Source: Neoceratodus forsteri
Taxonomy: Eukaryota > Chordata > Ceratodontiformes > Ceratodontidae
Direction: 5' to 3'
DNA length: 64,000 nt
Assembly (NCBI GenBank): GCA_016271365.2
Contig: CM057459.1
Location: 485,039,501-485,103,500, forward strand
This document shows positions 33,471-45,141 of this stretch, piece by piece (positions within the stretch are counted from its first letter, which is position 1; each line of letters starts with the position of its first letter). Under the pieces are notes generated by a model. That model saw only the letters and a program-made list of their open reading frames with translations, had not been told where the DNA came from and made no database searches. The position numbers and the translations under genes are program-made.

Positions 33471-33938
33471 AAAGAACATGCTGTATTTGATAGGGGTAAA
33501 TTTTCTGATCTATGGAGACATGTGCCCTGGTTAGACTGATTTTCTTTTTGGATTGTTGTTTTTTTTTATTTCTGCTTTTGTTTTATTTGGAGACCTATTT
33601 ATGCCTGATTTATTTTGTAGATTTTCTTTTTTCTTCTGAAATGGTTTGTGTTCTTGTGATTTCTACCTGATGTTATATTTTCTTATACCAATAAAAAAAT
33701 TCCCCTACTCTCCAGTAGGGGGATCCATGCTGGCCTGACTGGACAGTGTCGGTGTTGCTACAGCTGAGTGAGAGAGTGCAGACATGCAGGAGACTAGGGA
33801 GAGGGCCTCCTCCCCAGACTTGATTCCACTAGAGGTCATGGAGCAGAGAAGCCTGAGAGAATAAGACATGGTGACAATGGACAGAGTGAACAAGAGATTG
33901 AGAAGGATGGCAGTGGAACTGATCGGGAAATATCTTCC

Positions 33939-35998
33939 ATGGAGATGGAGGATAGAAAACATTTAACAGTGAGTAAGAAAAGTTCACATTTAAGCAAAAG
34001 CCAGAAAAAAACTGGTGAAAGAAAATATTTTGAGCTGTCTAAAGCTATGAGAGAAATAAAGGTGGACTGGCCAGAAGCCTGTCAAAAACAGCTGAGAGAT
34101 AGTGGCACAGCAGCATCAAAGGGAGCTGCACCCTTAAAGTCTGTCAATAGTAAAATAGAAGAAAAAGCTCTGAAAAGAAAGGCCAAGATGGGTCAGAAAC
34201 AATCGGCCTCAGATGGGCTGCATGATCTAAAAAGGAAAGTAAAGAAGAAACAAGGGGAAATAAGAAGGTTGCAAAATTAACAAACAATGTAAATATGTAA
34301 AAAGGGGGACCCCAAAATATGGAAAATAAAAATAAAGGATTAACAGACACCTCAGCAGAGGAAACCTTTACAGATTTTAAAGATACACCAGACTAGGTTA
34401 TGGATACATTATTAAAAGCAGGATGGAGGTGAAAGGAAGTTGGGTCTGGCTGGGACCCAATCAGGCCTAGTACATCGGGAAGTATTTTAAAACAAAAAGA
34501 ACCAAAAGAAGGGAAAATAATAGAAGACATAGAGAATGCAGAACATAAAAGGGAAAACAGACAGTGATAGAAAGTATCAGAAGCAGATGAAACAAAAGAA
34601 ATTGAGACTGAAGAGATTTTTAAATGATAGTGAAGAAACTTCTATGGAATTAGAACAGAAAACAATACAAACGGACAAAGAAGCAAGTGAAGAGGAAAAA
34701 GGACATAAGGAAAAAATCTGGAGTGGGAACACAAAAGAAAAATTATTCCCAAAGGAAACAAAGCCTCAGCAAACAAAAAAGAGGAACGCTGTTAGATTAA
34801 AGTTTAGTGGAACAACAGCTGACGCTCTGGACCAGATATTTATAGGAAGACATTTATTAAAAAACAGCATGAAATTCTATCCACATGAGATTTATACCCT
34901 CATTCATGTACCAGGGAGTACAGAATATGACATTATTTTTAAACACCCAGGAGGACTTGACAGATTCTGGAAATTAAATCATAAGATGAAATACACAGAG
35001 TTATGGAAACAACTTTATTGCTATACCTCTAACTAAACCTGCCTTTAAAATTGCTACAGTATTGTTTCAAAATGAAGGGGTCAATGTAATGGATATAACC
35101 TTTTGGATGAAACAAAGGTGTGTGGAGCATGGACCACCAGAACCAATATTAGATGAAGAATGTTTATGGACAGGAGGGTGGAAATACAGAATAACTTTGA
35201 AGCAGATAAAGGGAGAAATATAGCATCTACCAAACTGTTTTTATTTGGGCCAAAACCGAGGAATTATCTTTTATGTAGGACAGCCTTGGGCCTGTTATAA
35301 GTATAGGGAGAGGGGACTTTTAAACAACACCTGTGAAAAAGTGAAATATGGCCTATGTGGATCAATGGGACATTTTGGGACCGAGTGCACAAACAAAGTT
35401 AAATGCAGTCTCTGTGAGGAGGAAGGGCATATTTTTCCAAAATGTTCATGGGCTTCTCATAATAGCCCAGATACAGGAGAAAGGGCAGAACAAGATGTAT
35501 ACCTAGCGGTTGCACAGAAAGAAAAAGGCAAGCAAGGTAAAGTAGTGCTAGGGGCCCTAAATGAGGAGAGAATGAAACAACACAAAGAAAAGAATGGGAC
35601 ATACGGGGATGAACCACAATTAAAGTGAAAACTCCACACCTCATCCCATGTGAAGGAAGTGGAAATACAAGATAAAAAGAGGCAAGAAGTGGAAAATGTA
35701 AAGCCAAAAAAAAATGAAGTAGTAAAAGATGCGGTAAGCAATAAATTCACAATGGTGACAAGGTCCAAAAACAGAAATAAAGTGCAGGCGAAATAGAAAA
35801 TGTTGCATGAAAAGGACAGAGAAGGAGTGGAACTTACAATTAGATACATGCCATTGCAAGATAAAGAATGGACTACAATGGATAAAGAGTCGAATAGGTC
35901 TAGTACAGACCTCTCAAAAAGAGAAGAAGCAATAGATGGGGACACAACAGATACGCAGGTGTCCAAAAAAAGAAAGAAATCAAGAGACACAGGATGAA
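33939..35998 (+). pseudogene. Tx1-like ORF1 with zinc knuckles, broken
   Basis: A lysine-rich N-terminus (33939-34280 and 34536-34750) leads to KKRNAVRLKFSGTTADALDQ, then KPAFKIATVLFQNEGVNVMD out of frame, then GPPEPILDEECLWTGGWKYR. The knuckles at about 35290-35450 read CYKYRERGLLNNTC (second cysteine and the histidine lost), then CGSMGHFGTEC and CSLCEEEGHIFPKC. The tail (35640-35998) is charged and low complexity. Stops at about 34281 and 35037 and a shift near 35240 inactivate it. Confidence 0.7.
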
Positions 35999-36179
35999 CC
36001 AAAAAAAAATAACAATAACTGATGGAGAACTTGAAATGTATTAGAAACAATGCCAATAGTATTAAACAAAGGAAAAAGAGGTTAATTACTTATAAAATAG
36101 TAAGTGAATTGAGAAATTATATTATTAATTCTCCAGGATAGAAGGTTACATACAATAGAAGAAATATAGCAAGCTCAAA

Positions 36180-39160
36180 CAGACTGGACATGGGGGCCAT
36201 CTTTGTGGTCTATCGGGGAAGAAAGATGTTCAGGAGTAGGGATGGCATTTACATCACTTAAGGTGCAAGTTTTGAAAATAATAGATCCTGTCCCAGGGAT
36301 GGTTTTTATTGTGGACAGTATAATCAAAAGAATAACAGTAAGAATAATAGTAATTTATAATCCACAGGTTAAGACAGAAAAGAATAAGGTAATGGGAATA
36401 ATAGAACCATACTTGCATACTTTGAAATTAGTTATATGGGGGTTAACTGCAGTTTAACCAGAGCAGACTGGGGGAGAACAACTCAAAAAATCTACTGTGA
36501 TACCAACTATTTGAAGAAAATGTTAGACAATGCAGGGATGGAGGTTGCCTATAAAGTAAAAGGAAAAAAGGAGAACATACGTATTTTAAAGGCACACATT
36601 TGACAAGAATTGACTTTTAGATGATAACAAAAAAAACTATAATTAAAGAAATTAGAAGTGTTCCAATAGAAACATCTGACCTCATGGCAGTGGAAATGAA
36701 CATAGATCTAGGAAGTAGGATGATATTCAGAAAGGGATACTGGAGAATGAACACAGAAAGGCTACAGGAAGATAAATGTAAGGAGAAAGTGAAAGAACTA
36801 TTAGAAGCCAGGCTAACAGTAAAAGACTTATATGATAGCATAGCAGAATGGTAGGAAGATACCAAGAGGGATGTTAAATAGCTAATGATAGAAGAAGGAC
36901 AAAGAACAGAAGCAACAAATGATGGGAAATATCTGAATTTAGGGGCTAAACTATATAAACTAATAACTATATAGGCAAAAAATAAAGTGGACGAATCACA
37001 ATAAATAGAAGAGATTAAAGAAGAAATGAAGAAGTTTCAATATAATAAAGTAAAATCTTATATAATGGAACAAAAAAAGTGGCACACATGGGACAAAACA
37101 TCAAACAAACCCTTTTGACAGTAATAAGGATAGAACTGAAGCTCGAGTAATGTTTGAGTTAAAGGATAATAAAGGTCATTTATACACAGACATAGGGAAT
37201 ATAAAATGTATAGTGCAGGAATTTTAAAAACAAAAATATCAAAAACCAATAGGAGATAAAGTGGACTCCTTTTTTAAATCAGCAAATATACCTAAATTGG
37301 GGCGGGGGAGACAAATTCAATAAATAAGGAAATAAGAGAGGAAGAGATAAGTGAAACAATGAAGACTTTAACTTGTAATACAGCACCAGGGATTGATGGG
37401 ATACCTAATGTGTTCTATAAAATATTTATGGAACAAATTACACCTATGTTGACACAAGTTTATAATGAAATTTTTCAAAGAGGTAAATTAGCAGATAGTA
37501 TGAAACAGGGAATAACCATATTTTTATACAAAAAGGGAAAAAGGCACAGATCAAAAATTGGAAGCCTACTAGTTTACTAACTTCTGATTACAAAATATTG
37601 GCAAAATAGTCAATAATTAGTTAAGGACATTTTCAGATCAGTTAATACTACAAACACAAACTCGTGCAATACCAGGAAGGAATATTCAGCAGAACTTATT
37701 ATACATAAGAGAGGTTATAAATAAAGGAAAAAAGCACCAGTTAGAGGGTTATCTATATGCCTTAGATCAGGAGACAGCATTTGATGTCATAAAACATCAA
37801 TCTGTGGGAAACTTTGAAAGAATATAAGATTCCAGGAAAACTGATTAATCTAATTAAAGCACTCTATGAAGAAGACCAAATATGTCCAATGGTGAATGGA
37901 CATTTAGGAACACCTATGTATACTAAAAATGCTGTATGACAAGGATGTCCACTAAGTCCTTTGTTATATGTTTTCTGCTTAAACCCTCTTTTAAAGAAAA
38001 TAGAAGCAGAAAATGAAATTAGGAATATTATATGGTAGAATAAGAAACTAAATAAAACAAGTGCTTATGCAGATGATTGTGTTATTCTAGTTAAAGATCA
38101 GAAAGCAGGGGACAAACTGATAGAACTAATCGAAAATAACAGTAAGTATACAGGGATAATAATAAATAAAGGACAAAGCAAGATATACCCATTAGGGGAT
38201 GTTAAGGTAGAAAAAACGGAAATTAGAAATTGTACAGCGGAGTATTAGAATCTTGGGGATTCTCTTTGGAGGACAAGAGGTTATGCAGCAAAACTGGGAA
38301 GAAAAATATGAAGTAGCACAAAGGAAAATGAATAGGTGGAAGCAGTGGACTATGACAAGGGAAAAAAGAATTTATTTACTCAATACATTTATTGTTCCAA
38401 TTTTTTGTTTCTAGCATATATATATCCAGTACCATAGCAAATGCAAACTAAAATATTAAGTCTTTTTTTTCCAGTTATTATGGGGAAGCAAACTGAATCC
38501 AATAAAAAGGGGGTTACAAATAGGGCAATAAAGGAGGGTTAAACATGATCAGTCTGATAGTATTTTATTTAAACATATTTATATTTACAAACATAATCCC
38601 TTTGGTAAAAGGAGAAAGAAGTAGCTGGACATCTTTAGTGCAACACTGGAGTTCACCCCTAATTAAGAATATTGGGGGGGAAAAGGAAACATAATAGGTA
38701 TTAAAATATGACCCTCAAATATGGAAACCTGTAGGAAATATTTAACACAATAGGGAGTGACACTAGATTATTTGATTAGGAAACGTAGGAAGAAAGTTTA
38801 TAAGGAAATAATGCAGGAAAACTACTTCAAAACACCAGTATTTAAGGTAGAAAGAGGACTAAATGTACAGAAAATATTAGAAGTAACATTGGAGAAAAGA
38901 ATTCCAAAATAATGAGAGAAACAGTTTGGATGTGCAGTCATGGAAAATTAAATGTAAGAGGAAACCATAAACATAAGAAAGTAGAAGAAAGAGTGTGTGG
39001 AGACTGGAACTGTGGTAATCAAGAAGAAAGCATGAAACATTTGTTCTTTGAATGTGATTTTATTAAACCCTTTTGGGAAATATTGGCAAACCTTTGGGGA
39101 ATGCAATGCTTTAAAAATATGACATATGACGTTTTGGTGTATGGACAATTTACCTGAAGA
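36180..39160 (+). pseudogene. Tx1-like ORF2 (EN-RT), heavily broken
   Basis: The endonuclease remnant is at 36203-36457 (GVGMAFTSLKVQVLKIID...VIWG). The RT is recognisable at 37359-37580 (TAPGIDGIPNVFYKIFMEQI) and, after many stops, by a GCPLSPLLYVF-type block (about 37940-37980) and an intact YADD at 38066-38077. The C-terminal knuckle lies in the piece 38912-39157 (CGDWNCGNQEESMKHLFFEC). Stop density is much higher than in the first element. Confidence 0.7.
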
Positions 39161-39462
39161 ATGGAAACAACTGAATAAAAATACAATACATACAATACTA
39201 ACTGTACTGAAATAAACTATTCGGCAAAGCAGGTGTCAAAGAGTCCTACAGAATAAGGAAAATTCAATACAAGATTTATTATTTAAGTTTCAGGATGATA
39301 TATATAGAATATATCAAGATGAATGCATGATTTTTGGGAGAGGAGAGAGGAGAAAGCAGGAGAACTGCGAAAATAAAATACTGGTATTGGATAAAAAAAT
39401 ATGTATGTGAAGCATGGAAAATGAGTTTATTGTAACTGTGTGTTTTTGGTTTTAAATAAAAA

Positions 39463-39720
39463 ATGCCGCTACTTTTTTTGAGAAGTGGCATGGGATATTT
39501 AACATCCACCTGAACTACCACCAGAACAGGCAGATGGGACCTCGGTTTAACGTCTCATCCAAAAGATGGCACCTCAGGAGTGTGGCACCCCCCTTCATGC
39601 TGCACTGCAGTGTCAGTATTGGGATATTAAGCCAAGTGCCTGGTGTGGGGATAAAACCCACAGCCTTCTGATCTCACAGCCTCAGAAACGAGTGTGCTAC
39701 CTGCTGAGCCACTGACACTA
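39463..39720 (-). mobile_element. tRNA-derived SINE with a conserved central segment
   Basis: On the minus strand it begins GTGTCAGTGGCTCAGCAGGT, giving an A box GTGGCTCAGCAGGTAGCA. The B box region is CTGTGGGTTTTATCCCC (the usual GGTTCGAATCC is degraded). The body contains TTTTGGATGAGACGTTAAAC followed by CGAGGTCCCATCTGCC and a tail of ATATCCCATGCCACTTCTC. That central block is one I have seen as a strongly conserved SINE segment in fishes and other vertebrates, but I do not name the family. It directly abuts the 3' end of the second Tx1-like element. Confidence 0.72.
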
Positions 39721-39724
39721 AATC

Positions 39725-40275
39725 AGAGCAAGGTCCTCTTTTGTTTGAGTAAGGTAACGCAGGGATCTGACAAAGGTCCTCTGTTGTTCTATACATTCAC
39801 TAATGACTTAGAAAAAAGGACAAGATGTAGGTTAGTTAAGGATGCAGATGTTCAACTTACATCCCTTTTTAGTGCCTTTGTACTGATATGTGTAAACAAC
39901 GTCCTGTGTGCTGTTTATTATGTGTAAACTAAAATTTTTCAATAAAAAATTCTTCTATGATAAAAAAAAAGTTAAGGTTGCAGATGACACCAAGCTAGCC
40001 ACAGTACTATATTTATCACATAAGATGAGGCTGTAAGACAGATGAACTTGATATACTAAGAATCTGGGCAGACATGCAGCAACTGGGTTTTATATTAAAG
40101 GCAATTTGTCTACAGCCAGAGCTAACAATAGCAGCAGAAAAATATATCTTAAATGTGATAAGAAATAACAGCTTCTGATGGAGATGAAGATTTGGGAGTA
40201 ACTGTAGTAGGGTTTCTACCACACTAGGGGTGTGTTTTAGTGAGAAAATAATGGGAACTAAGATTTTGGAATACA
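39725..40275 (+). mobile_element. Old CR1/L3-like RT relic
   Basis: VTQGSDKGPLLFYTFTNDLE (about 39755-39815) is a worn GVPQGSVLGPLLFxxFxNDL motif. After a small insertion the sequence resumes with GCAGATGACACCAAGCTAGC (ADDTKLA) and a QQLGF-like block near 40080. Divergence is greater than in the other CR1 copies. It ends where the minus-strand CR1 begins. Confidence 0.6.
39851..39970 (+). mobile_element. Tiny retrocopy with AATAAA, poly-A and target duplication
   Basis: GTTAAGGATGCAGATG (39835-39850) and GTTAAGGTTGCAGATG (39971-39986) flank a ~119-bp insert that ends AATAAAAAATTC...ATGAT followed by nine A. A polyadenylation signal about 20 nt ahead of the A run, plus a 16-bp duplication with one mismatch, shows LINE-mediated retroposition of an RNA 3' end into the CR1 relic. 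The source transcript is unknown. Confidence 0.65.
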
Positions 40276-40390
40276 TTTAAACACAGAAACATAGAAGTTG
40301 ACGGCAGATAAGGACCGCAAGGCCCATCCAGCCTGCCCATTTCTTTTTCTACCTCATAAATGTGCCAACGACCTTTGCTCTGTCAATGGC

Positions 40391-43151
40391 CTATCTATTC
40401 ATAGTCATTTGTATTGCTCCCTTATGCCTACCCCATGCCTGTTTGAAGCCCTGCACTGTATTCATATCCACCACTTCCTGAGGTAGGCCGTTCCATGCAT
40501 TCACCACCCTTTCTGTGAAAAAGAACTTCCTCACATTACCCCTTAATCGGCCTCCCTCTAATCTCATGCTGTGTCCTCTTGTCCTGCTATTTTTCTTATA
40601 TTGAAACATGTTAGACTCTTTCACCTTGTTAATGCCCTAAGGTGTTTGAATGTTTCGATCATATCACCTCTCTCCCTCCTTTGCTCTAGCGTATACATAT
40701 TGAGCTCCATTAATCTGTCCTCATATGTTTTCTGATGCAGTCCCTGCACCATTTTGGTTGCCCTTCTCTGGACTGCCTCAATTTGGTTAATGTCCTTGTG
40801 AAGGTGTGGCCTCCAGTACTGCATGCAGTACTCCAGATGGGGCCTAACCAGTGTCTTGTAAAGAGGGATTATTACCTCCTCTCCCGACTTGTGATACCCC
40901 TACTAATATACCATAACATCCCCTAGCTCACCTACTACTTTAGTGGTCTGCTTGGATGATTTCAGGTCATCTGTGATGATGATGCCCAAGTCTCTTTCTT
41001 CCCTTTTGACTGCCAGCAACTCCCCTCCCAGCCTATAGGTGGCTTCAGGGTTTCTCTTCCCTATGTGCATGATCTTGCACTTCTTTGCATTAAACCCCAG
41101 TTGCCACTCTTCCGACCATTTTGCTAATTTATCCAGATCTTTGCTCATTCTGCCCACCCAATCTGGATCATCTACTCTGTTGCAGTTCTTGGTGTCATCT
41201 GCAAACAGACAAACCTTACCCTCCAGTCCATCTGCAATGTCACTGATGAAGATATTGAAGAGGACTGGCCCCAGGACTGATCCCTGAGGTACCCCACTTG
41301 TGACTTGCATTTCTTCTGACTGTATACCATTTACCACCACTCTTCGTTTTCTGCCCATTAACCAGTGTGCCATCCAGTTGAGCAACTTCTGACCCATCCC
41401 GAGCCTACCCAGCTTATTAATCAATCTTCTACATGGAACAGTATCAAAAGCTTTGCTGAAGTCAAGGTAGGCGACATCAACTGCTCCCCCTTGGTCCAAC
41501 ACTGTGGTTACCCAGTCAAAGAAATCTATGAGATTAGTTTGACAGGACCTTCCTTTTGTAAATCCATGCTGTCTTGGATCCTGTGCTCCTATGGATTCCA
41601 GGTATTGCACTATCCTTTCCTTAAGGTGTGCCTCCATAATCTTGCCCACTACTGAGATAAGACTGATTGGTCTGTAGTTCCCTGCCTCCTCCCTGCTACC
41701 ACTCTTGTGGAGCGGGATCACATGAGCTCTTCTCCAGTCTCCTGGGACCTCTCCTGTGGTCAGAGACTCACTAAACAGTTCTGATTATGGCTCTGCTAGT
41801 TCCAACCTTAGCTCCTTTAGAACCCTGGGATGTATGCCATCAGGTCCCATTGCCTTGTCCACCCTGAGCTTACCGAGCTCTTGTAGGACCCTTTCTTTTG
41901 TGAAGGGACAAGTGCTCTCCTCCCTCACCCCTGTGTCCATGGTGCTGAGCTGTTGGCCCTGCCCTACCTTCTCTTCAGTAAATACTTAGGAGAAGTATCT
42001 ATTTAGGATAGATGCTTTTACATGGTCGTCATCCTCGCATGCCCCCTTATCTCCTTTGAGCTTAGCAATACCCCCTCTGGACTTTCTCCTTTCACTAAGG
42101 TATCTATAGAAAGTCTTGTCACCTTCTTTTACTGTCTGTGCTAGTGTTTCCTTGGTTTGGGCTTTTACCTGCCTTACTGCCTTCCCTGCTTCTCTTAGAG
42201 AAGTTTGGTATGCCTCCCTATCTTCATCCTGCTGTGTTCCCTTATATTTCCTGAAGGCCAGCCTTTTAGCTCTGACCTTTTCTGCTACTGTTTTTGAGAA
42301 CCAAAGTGGTTTCCTTCTTCTTTTGCACTTCCTTTTCTCTCTAACACAATGAAATGTTGCTTCAAGTATTGCATCCTTAATGCTTGCCCACTTTGCCTGT
42401 ACCCCCTCACTTGTATTTCTGTTTCCAGGGCTAGCTTAACTCTGTTGGCCATCTTATCAAAGTCAGCTCCTCTGAAGTCCCATATTTTTGACTTAGAATG
42501 GGATGATTTAGTTGTAGTGGCCAAATTGAACTATACCATGTGATGGTCACTGGCCCCCAGGTCACCTTCTACCTGGAGATCTGTGATCCTTTCCTTGTTA
42601 GTCAGTACTAGATCTAGGATAGCCCTGTCTCTTGTGGGTTGTTGTACCAGTTGTTTGAGGCCTTCCCCCTGCAGGGAATCCACCATGTGTCTAGTTCTGG
42701 CAGATGTTCCTGCTGGTATTGCCAATCTGTATCTGGCATGTTGAAGTCTCCCATTATCCGAACCTCCCCTTTAACTGTTATGTTTTTTATATCTTCTAGC
42801 AGTAATTTGTCTATGTCCTCCCCCCTTGTCTGGGGACCTGTAGACAATCCAGTTCTTATAGCTGTCCCATTTCCTGTTTCTAGGGTGACCCACAGTTCTT
42901 CTGGCTCCTTATGTGCATTCTGAATTTCTGTGACTTTGATATTTTCATTGACACACAGCTCCACTCCACCCCACCCACCCTTTTGCACCTCTGTCTCTTT
43001 TGAACAGTATGTAGCCAGGTACTGAAGTCTCCCAAGTGTGGTTACTGGTAAACCACATCTCGCTAATTGCTACTATGTCTAGTTTAGCCTGTGTCATTAT
43101 TGTCTGCAGGTATGGGATCTTGTTTCCCAGACTGCGAGCATTTGTGTACAT
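40391..43151 (-). pseudogene. CR1 ORF2 (endonuclease-RT), few breaks
   Basis: From the N-terminus: MYTNARSLGNKIPYLQTIM and LDIVAISEMWFTSNHTW (43.15-43.0 kb), ELWVTLETGNGTAIRTG, IMGDFNMPDTDWQYQ, LVLTNKERITDLQV and SDHHMV (the endonuclease). A degraded connector follows (42.5-41.75 kb), then the RT with PLHKSGSREEAGNYRPISLI, QHGFTKGRSCQTNLIDFFDW, YLDFSKAFDTVPC, VTSGVPQGSVLGPVLFNIFI and CLFADDTKN with both catalytic aspartates. The thumb and C-terminus come last. Frameshifts fall near 42700, 42530 and 40900. The enzyme would nick DNA and copy LINE RNA. Confidence 0.85.
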
Positions 43152-43199
43152 GATTTTCCATTGGCCAGATTTCAGTGTGTTAGTTGTTGGGTGAGGTCT

Positions 43200-44340
43200 G
43201 GCGTTTCCCCTATGAGTCTTATGGGGAGCTGGATCTATTTACTTACCTGGTGATGCAAATGAACTGCAAACATGCTGAATTCCTGTTTGACCGCTAGCTG
43301 AGGGGGGAGGGGTGTTCTTCCCATTCGACATATGGGGTGCTGCACTCCTCTCCCCATTTGCTAGTTTAAATATTCTGCAAAGACATCAAACTTCTTCCTC
43401 AATGCACTGAATCCCTTCTTAGTTAGATGCAGTCCATCAAATTTAAAGAACTTTCACTCCCAAAACTGTTGCCTGTTCCCTACAAATCTGTGTCCTTTTT
43501 CCTGGCACCAGCCCTTGAGCCACATGTTTAGCTCCCCTATATCTCCTTCCCTGACCTTCTGTCCATCTGTCCCCCTCTCCCAGACTGGCAGGATCTCAGA
43601 GAAGGAGATGCCATATGAAATAGATGATAGTTTGTCACCCAGCCTGGTCAGGTGTTCCTTGGTCTCCACAACTGACCGGGTGACAAGATCATTAGTCCCT
43701 ATGTGTACCAGGACATCAGTGTATTCTCCTGCTTGCTGAAAAATTTTAGCAATGTGGTCAGTGTCTGTTCATGCTGATGTACCTGGGAGACATCTGACCA
43801 TTACCTCTGGCTGGAGATATGTATCAACTCCCCGAATCATGGAGTCCCCTATGATCAGAAGTTTTTGGGATTTTTTTTTTTTTTTTGTTTTGGTTCCTGT
43901 TTTGGGTGTGTTTTGTTGTGCTAGCTCCTGTGCTGCAGTGTCCTGCTCTGCAGTGTCCTCTGTCCCTTTGTTTGATTTTGGAGATAGAGGCAGATACCTG
44001 TTTGTAGTTTTTATATGGTTTGTGGAGGTAATATGTTGGAGAGCACCGAGTGATGGGGCACCCGATTTGTCCCTCCTAACCACCTGCCAACCTCCTGGAC
44101 CAACTACCCTCTGCGGTCAAGGTGCTTCTGTTGGATGTTGGGGAAATGGTGGGTGGTTCTTATAATATATTTCCCCTTGAATATGAAATTTGTGCTGTGC
44201 AATCTCTGCCCATGCTGCCTGGAGCTGAGCCCTAAGATCTCCAATGGCCCAACATGTAGGACAGTGTCCTAAATCCTGTAAAACTGCCCTTCTGAAAAGT
44301 GTTCCGCAGTACTGCAGTTAATGATATCCATTCCAGATAA
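43200..44340 (-). pseudogene. CR1 ORF1 with SGNH esterase, broken
   Basis: The N-terminal cysteine-rich part includes CPTCWAIGDLRAQLQAAWAE (about 44240-44190). A charged linker with a lysine run follows. Esterase block I is LLIIGDSMIRGVD (about 43865-43825), with VRCLPGTSA after it. A VHIGTNDLVTRSV block lies near 43710-43680 after a frame change. The final DGLHLTKKG supplies the catalytic histidine (about 43442-43415). All three catalytic blocks are therefore recognisable, unlike in the copy at 8938-9860. Confidence 0.75.
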
Positions 44341-44350
44341 GCTGCTAGGT

Positions 44351-45140
44351 TTATAACCTGGTCAGAGTAATTAGAAGGAAGAAAATGAAAGTAAAAGTTT
44401 GATTTTGTGTTTTGTTTGTTTGTTTTTGTGTAACTTTTTATAACAAGTTAAATTACTAGTGCCCATGTAAATCACCGTGTGGATACTCCACTGATCCACC
44501 CCTTTCTGTTTTGCCACAGGAAATGTCACGACTGTGCTACCCTATAAAAGGAGTGTAGTGTGGGGTGGTTGGGGACGGGGGTGGGTGGCTGGACCCTTCC
44601 CCTGCCGAAAAAGAAGAACCACAGACAAAAGAAACAAGGAGGCAAGAGCAGAAACAATCAGTCAGCAACAAATGCAGTAACCCTGAAAGCTTATCTTAAT
44701 GATAGATAAAACTGTAAAACTTCTAAAGCACCACCTGTAATAATTTCACGGACGATATACCCTGTAAGAAACACTTTGCTACAGAGAAAGATAAAGCAGT
44801 AACAGAAGATATACCTTGCAAAAGACAATTTGAATCAGAAGATTACAGCAGTAATCTGTTAGCACACACCTGTAGGCACACCTTGTAATAATGCAGCAGT
44901 AAGTATACCCAGCAAGAACAATTTGAATCAGAGAAAAATAAAGCAATAAAATGTTAGCAACAAACAGTAACAATCCCTGTGAGTACAAAATAAAAATAAC
45001 AACACACAGTAAATCTGCCTAGCCAAAAGAAATCTTACTCCTTTCCCTTGTTCTGGTAAGGTTCTTTGCTCTGTCCTTTCAAACAACCTAGAGGAAAGAG
45101 CTCAGGTGAAACTAGGTATCTTGGCCAGCAAACCTAGCCT
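44351..45140. other. CR1 5' flank and short duplicated segment
   Basis: This may include the CR1 5' untranslated region. A TATAAAAGG sequence at about 44544-44552 has no gene attached. ACAATTTGAATCAGA occurs twice, at about 44826 and 44928, within two similar segments about 100 bp apart that also share TACC-GCAA-A and GTTAGCA. Otherwise featureless. Confidence 0.4.
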
Positions 45141-45141
45141 T

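Larger units (their letters stand above)
26660..33697 (+). mobile_element. Tx1-like (L1-group) LINE 1, interrupted by CR1
   Basis: The 5' end starts ATTCCCCTACTC with a short hairpin CCCCTACTC/CAGGGGG. ORF1 carries zinc knuckles; ORF2 has endonuclease, RT and a C-terminal CCHC-type knuckle. The 3' end is CCAATAAAAAAATT at 33688-33701. A CR1 copy (27811-29275) sits inside ORF1. A second element of the same group begins directly at its 3' end with the same 5' hairpin. Many stops and frame changes are present, and the RT catalytic box reads HANN near 32215 instead of YADD. Confidence 0.8.
33698..39462 (+). mobile_element. Tx1-like (L1-group) LINE 2, head-to-tail with LINE 1
   Basis: It starts with the perfect hairpin CCCCTACT-CTCC-AGTAGGGG (33702-33721), immediately after the AATAAAAAAA 3' end of the first element. 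ORF1 with degraded zinc knuckles is followed by ORF2 with endonuclease and RT, and a C-terminal knuckle at about 39000-39060. The 3' end is GGTTTTAAATAAAAAATG at 39449-39466. Base composition is more A-rich than in the first element, and the two differ substantially, so they are not a recent duplication. Confidence 0.78.
40276..44350 (-). mobile_element. CR1 LINE, near complete, minus strand
   Basis: The 3' end lies at the left: on plus, AAACACAGAAACATAGAAG (40280-40298) and GACGGCAGATAAGGACC. Rightward on the minus strand come the C-terminal block (FFTERVVNAWNGLPQEVVD), thumb (MQYWRPHLHKDINQIEAVQR), a long RT piece (40903-41721), the endonuclease (42.5-43.15 kb), an ORF1 with all three SGNH esterase motifs (43.38-44.07 kb) and a cysteine-rich ORF1 N-terminus (44.1-44.34 kb). 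It is the best preserved LINE in the window, with the RT catalytic FADD intact, but still has stops. Confidence 0.88.

Noticed and set aside
36203..36457. Independent endonuclease gene
   Set aside because: It is the remnant N-terminal domain of the second Tx1-like ORF2, in order with its RT downstream.
44540..44555. TATAAAAGG promoter-like sequence
   Set aside because: No open frame or transcript-like feature follows on the plus strand. A single match in AT-rich DNA is not evidence of a promoter.
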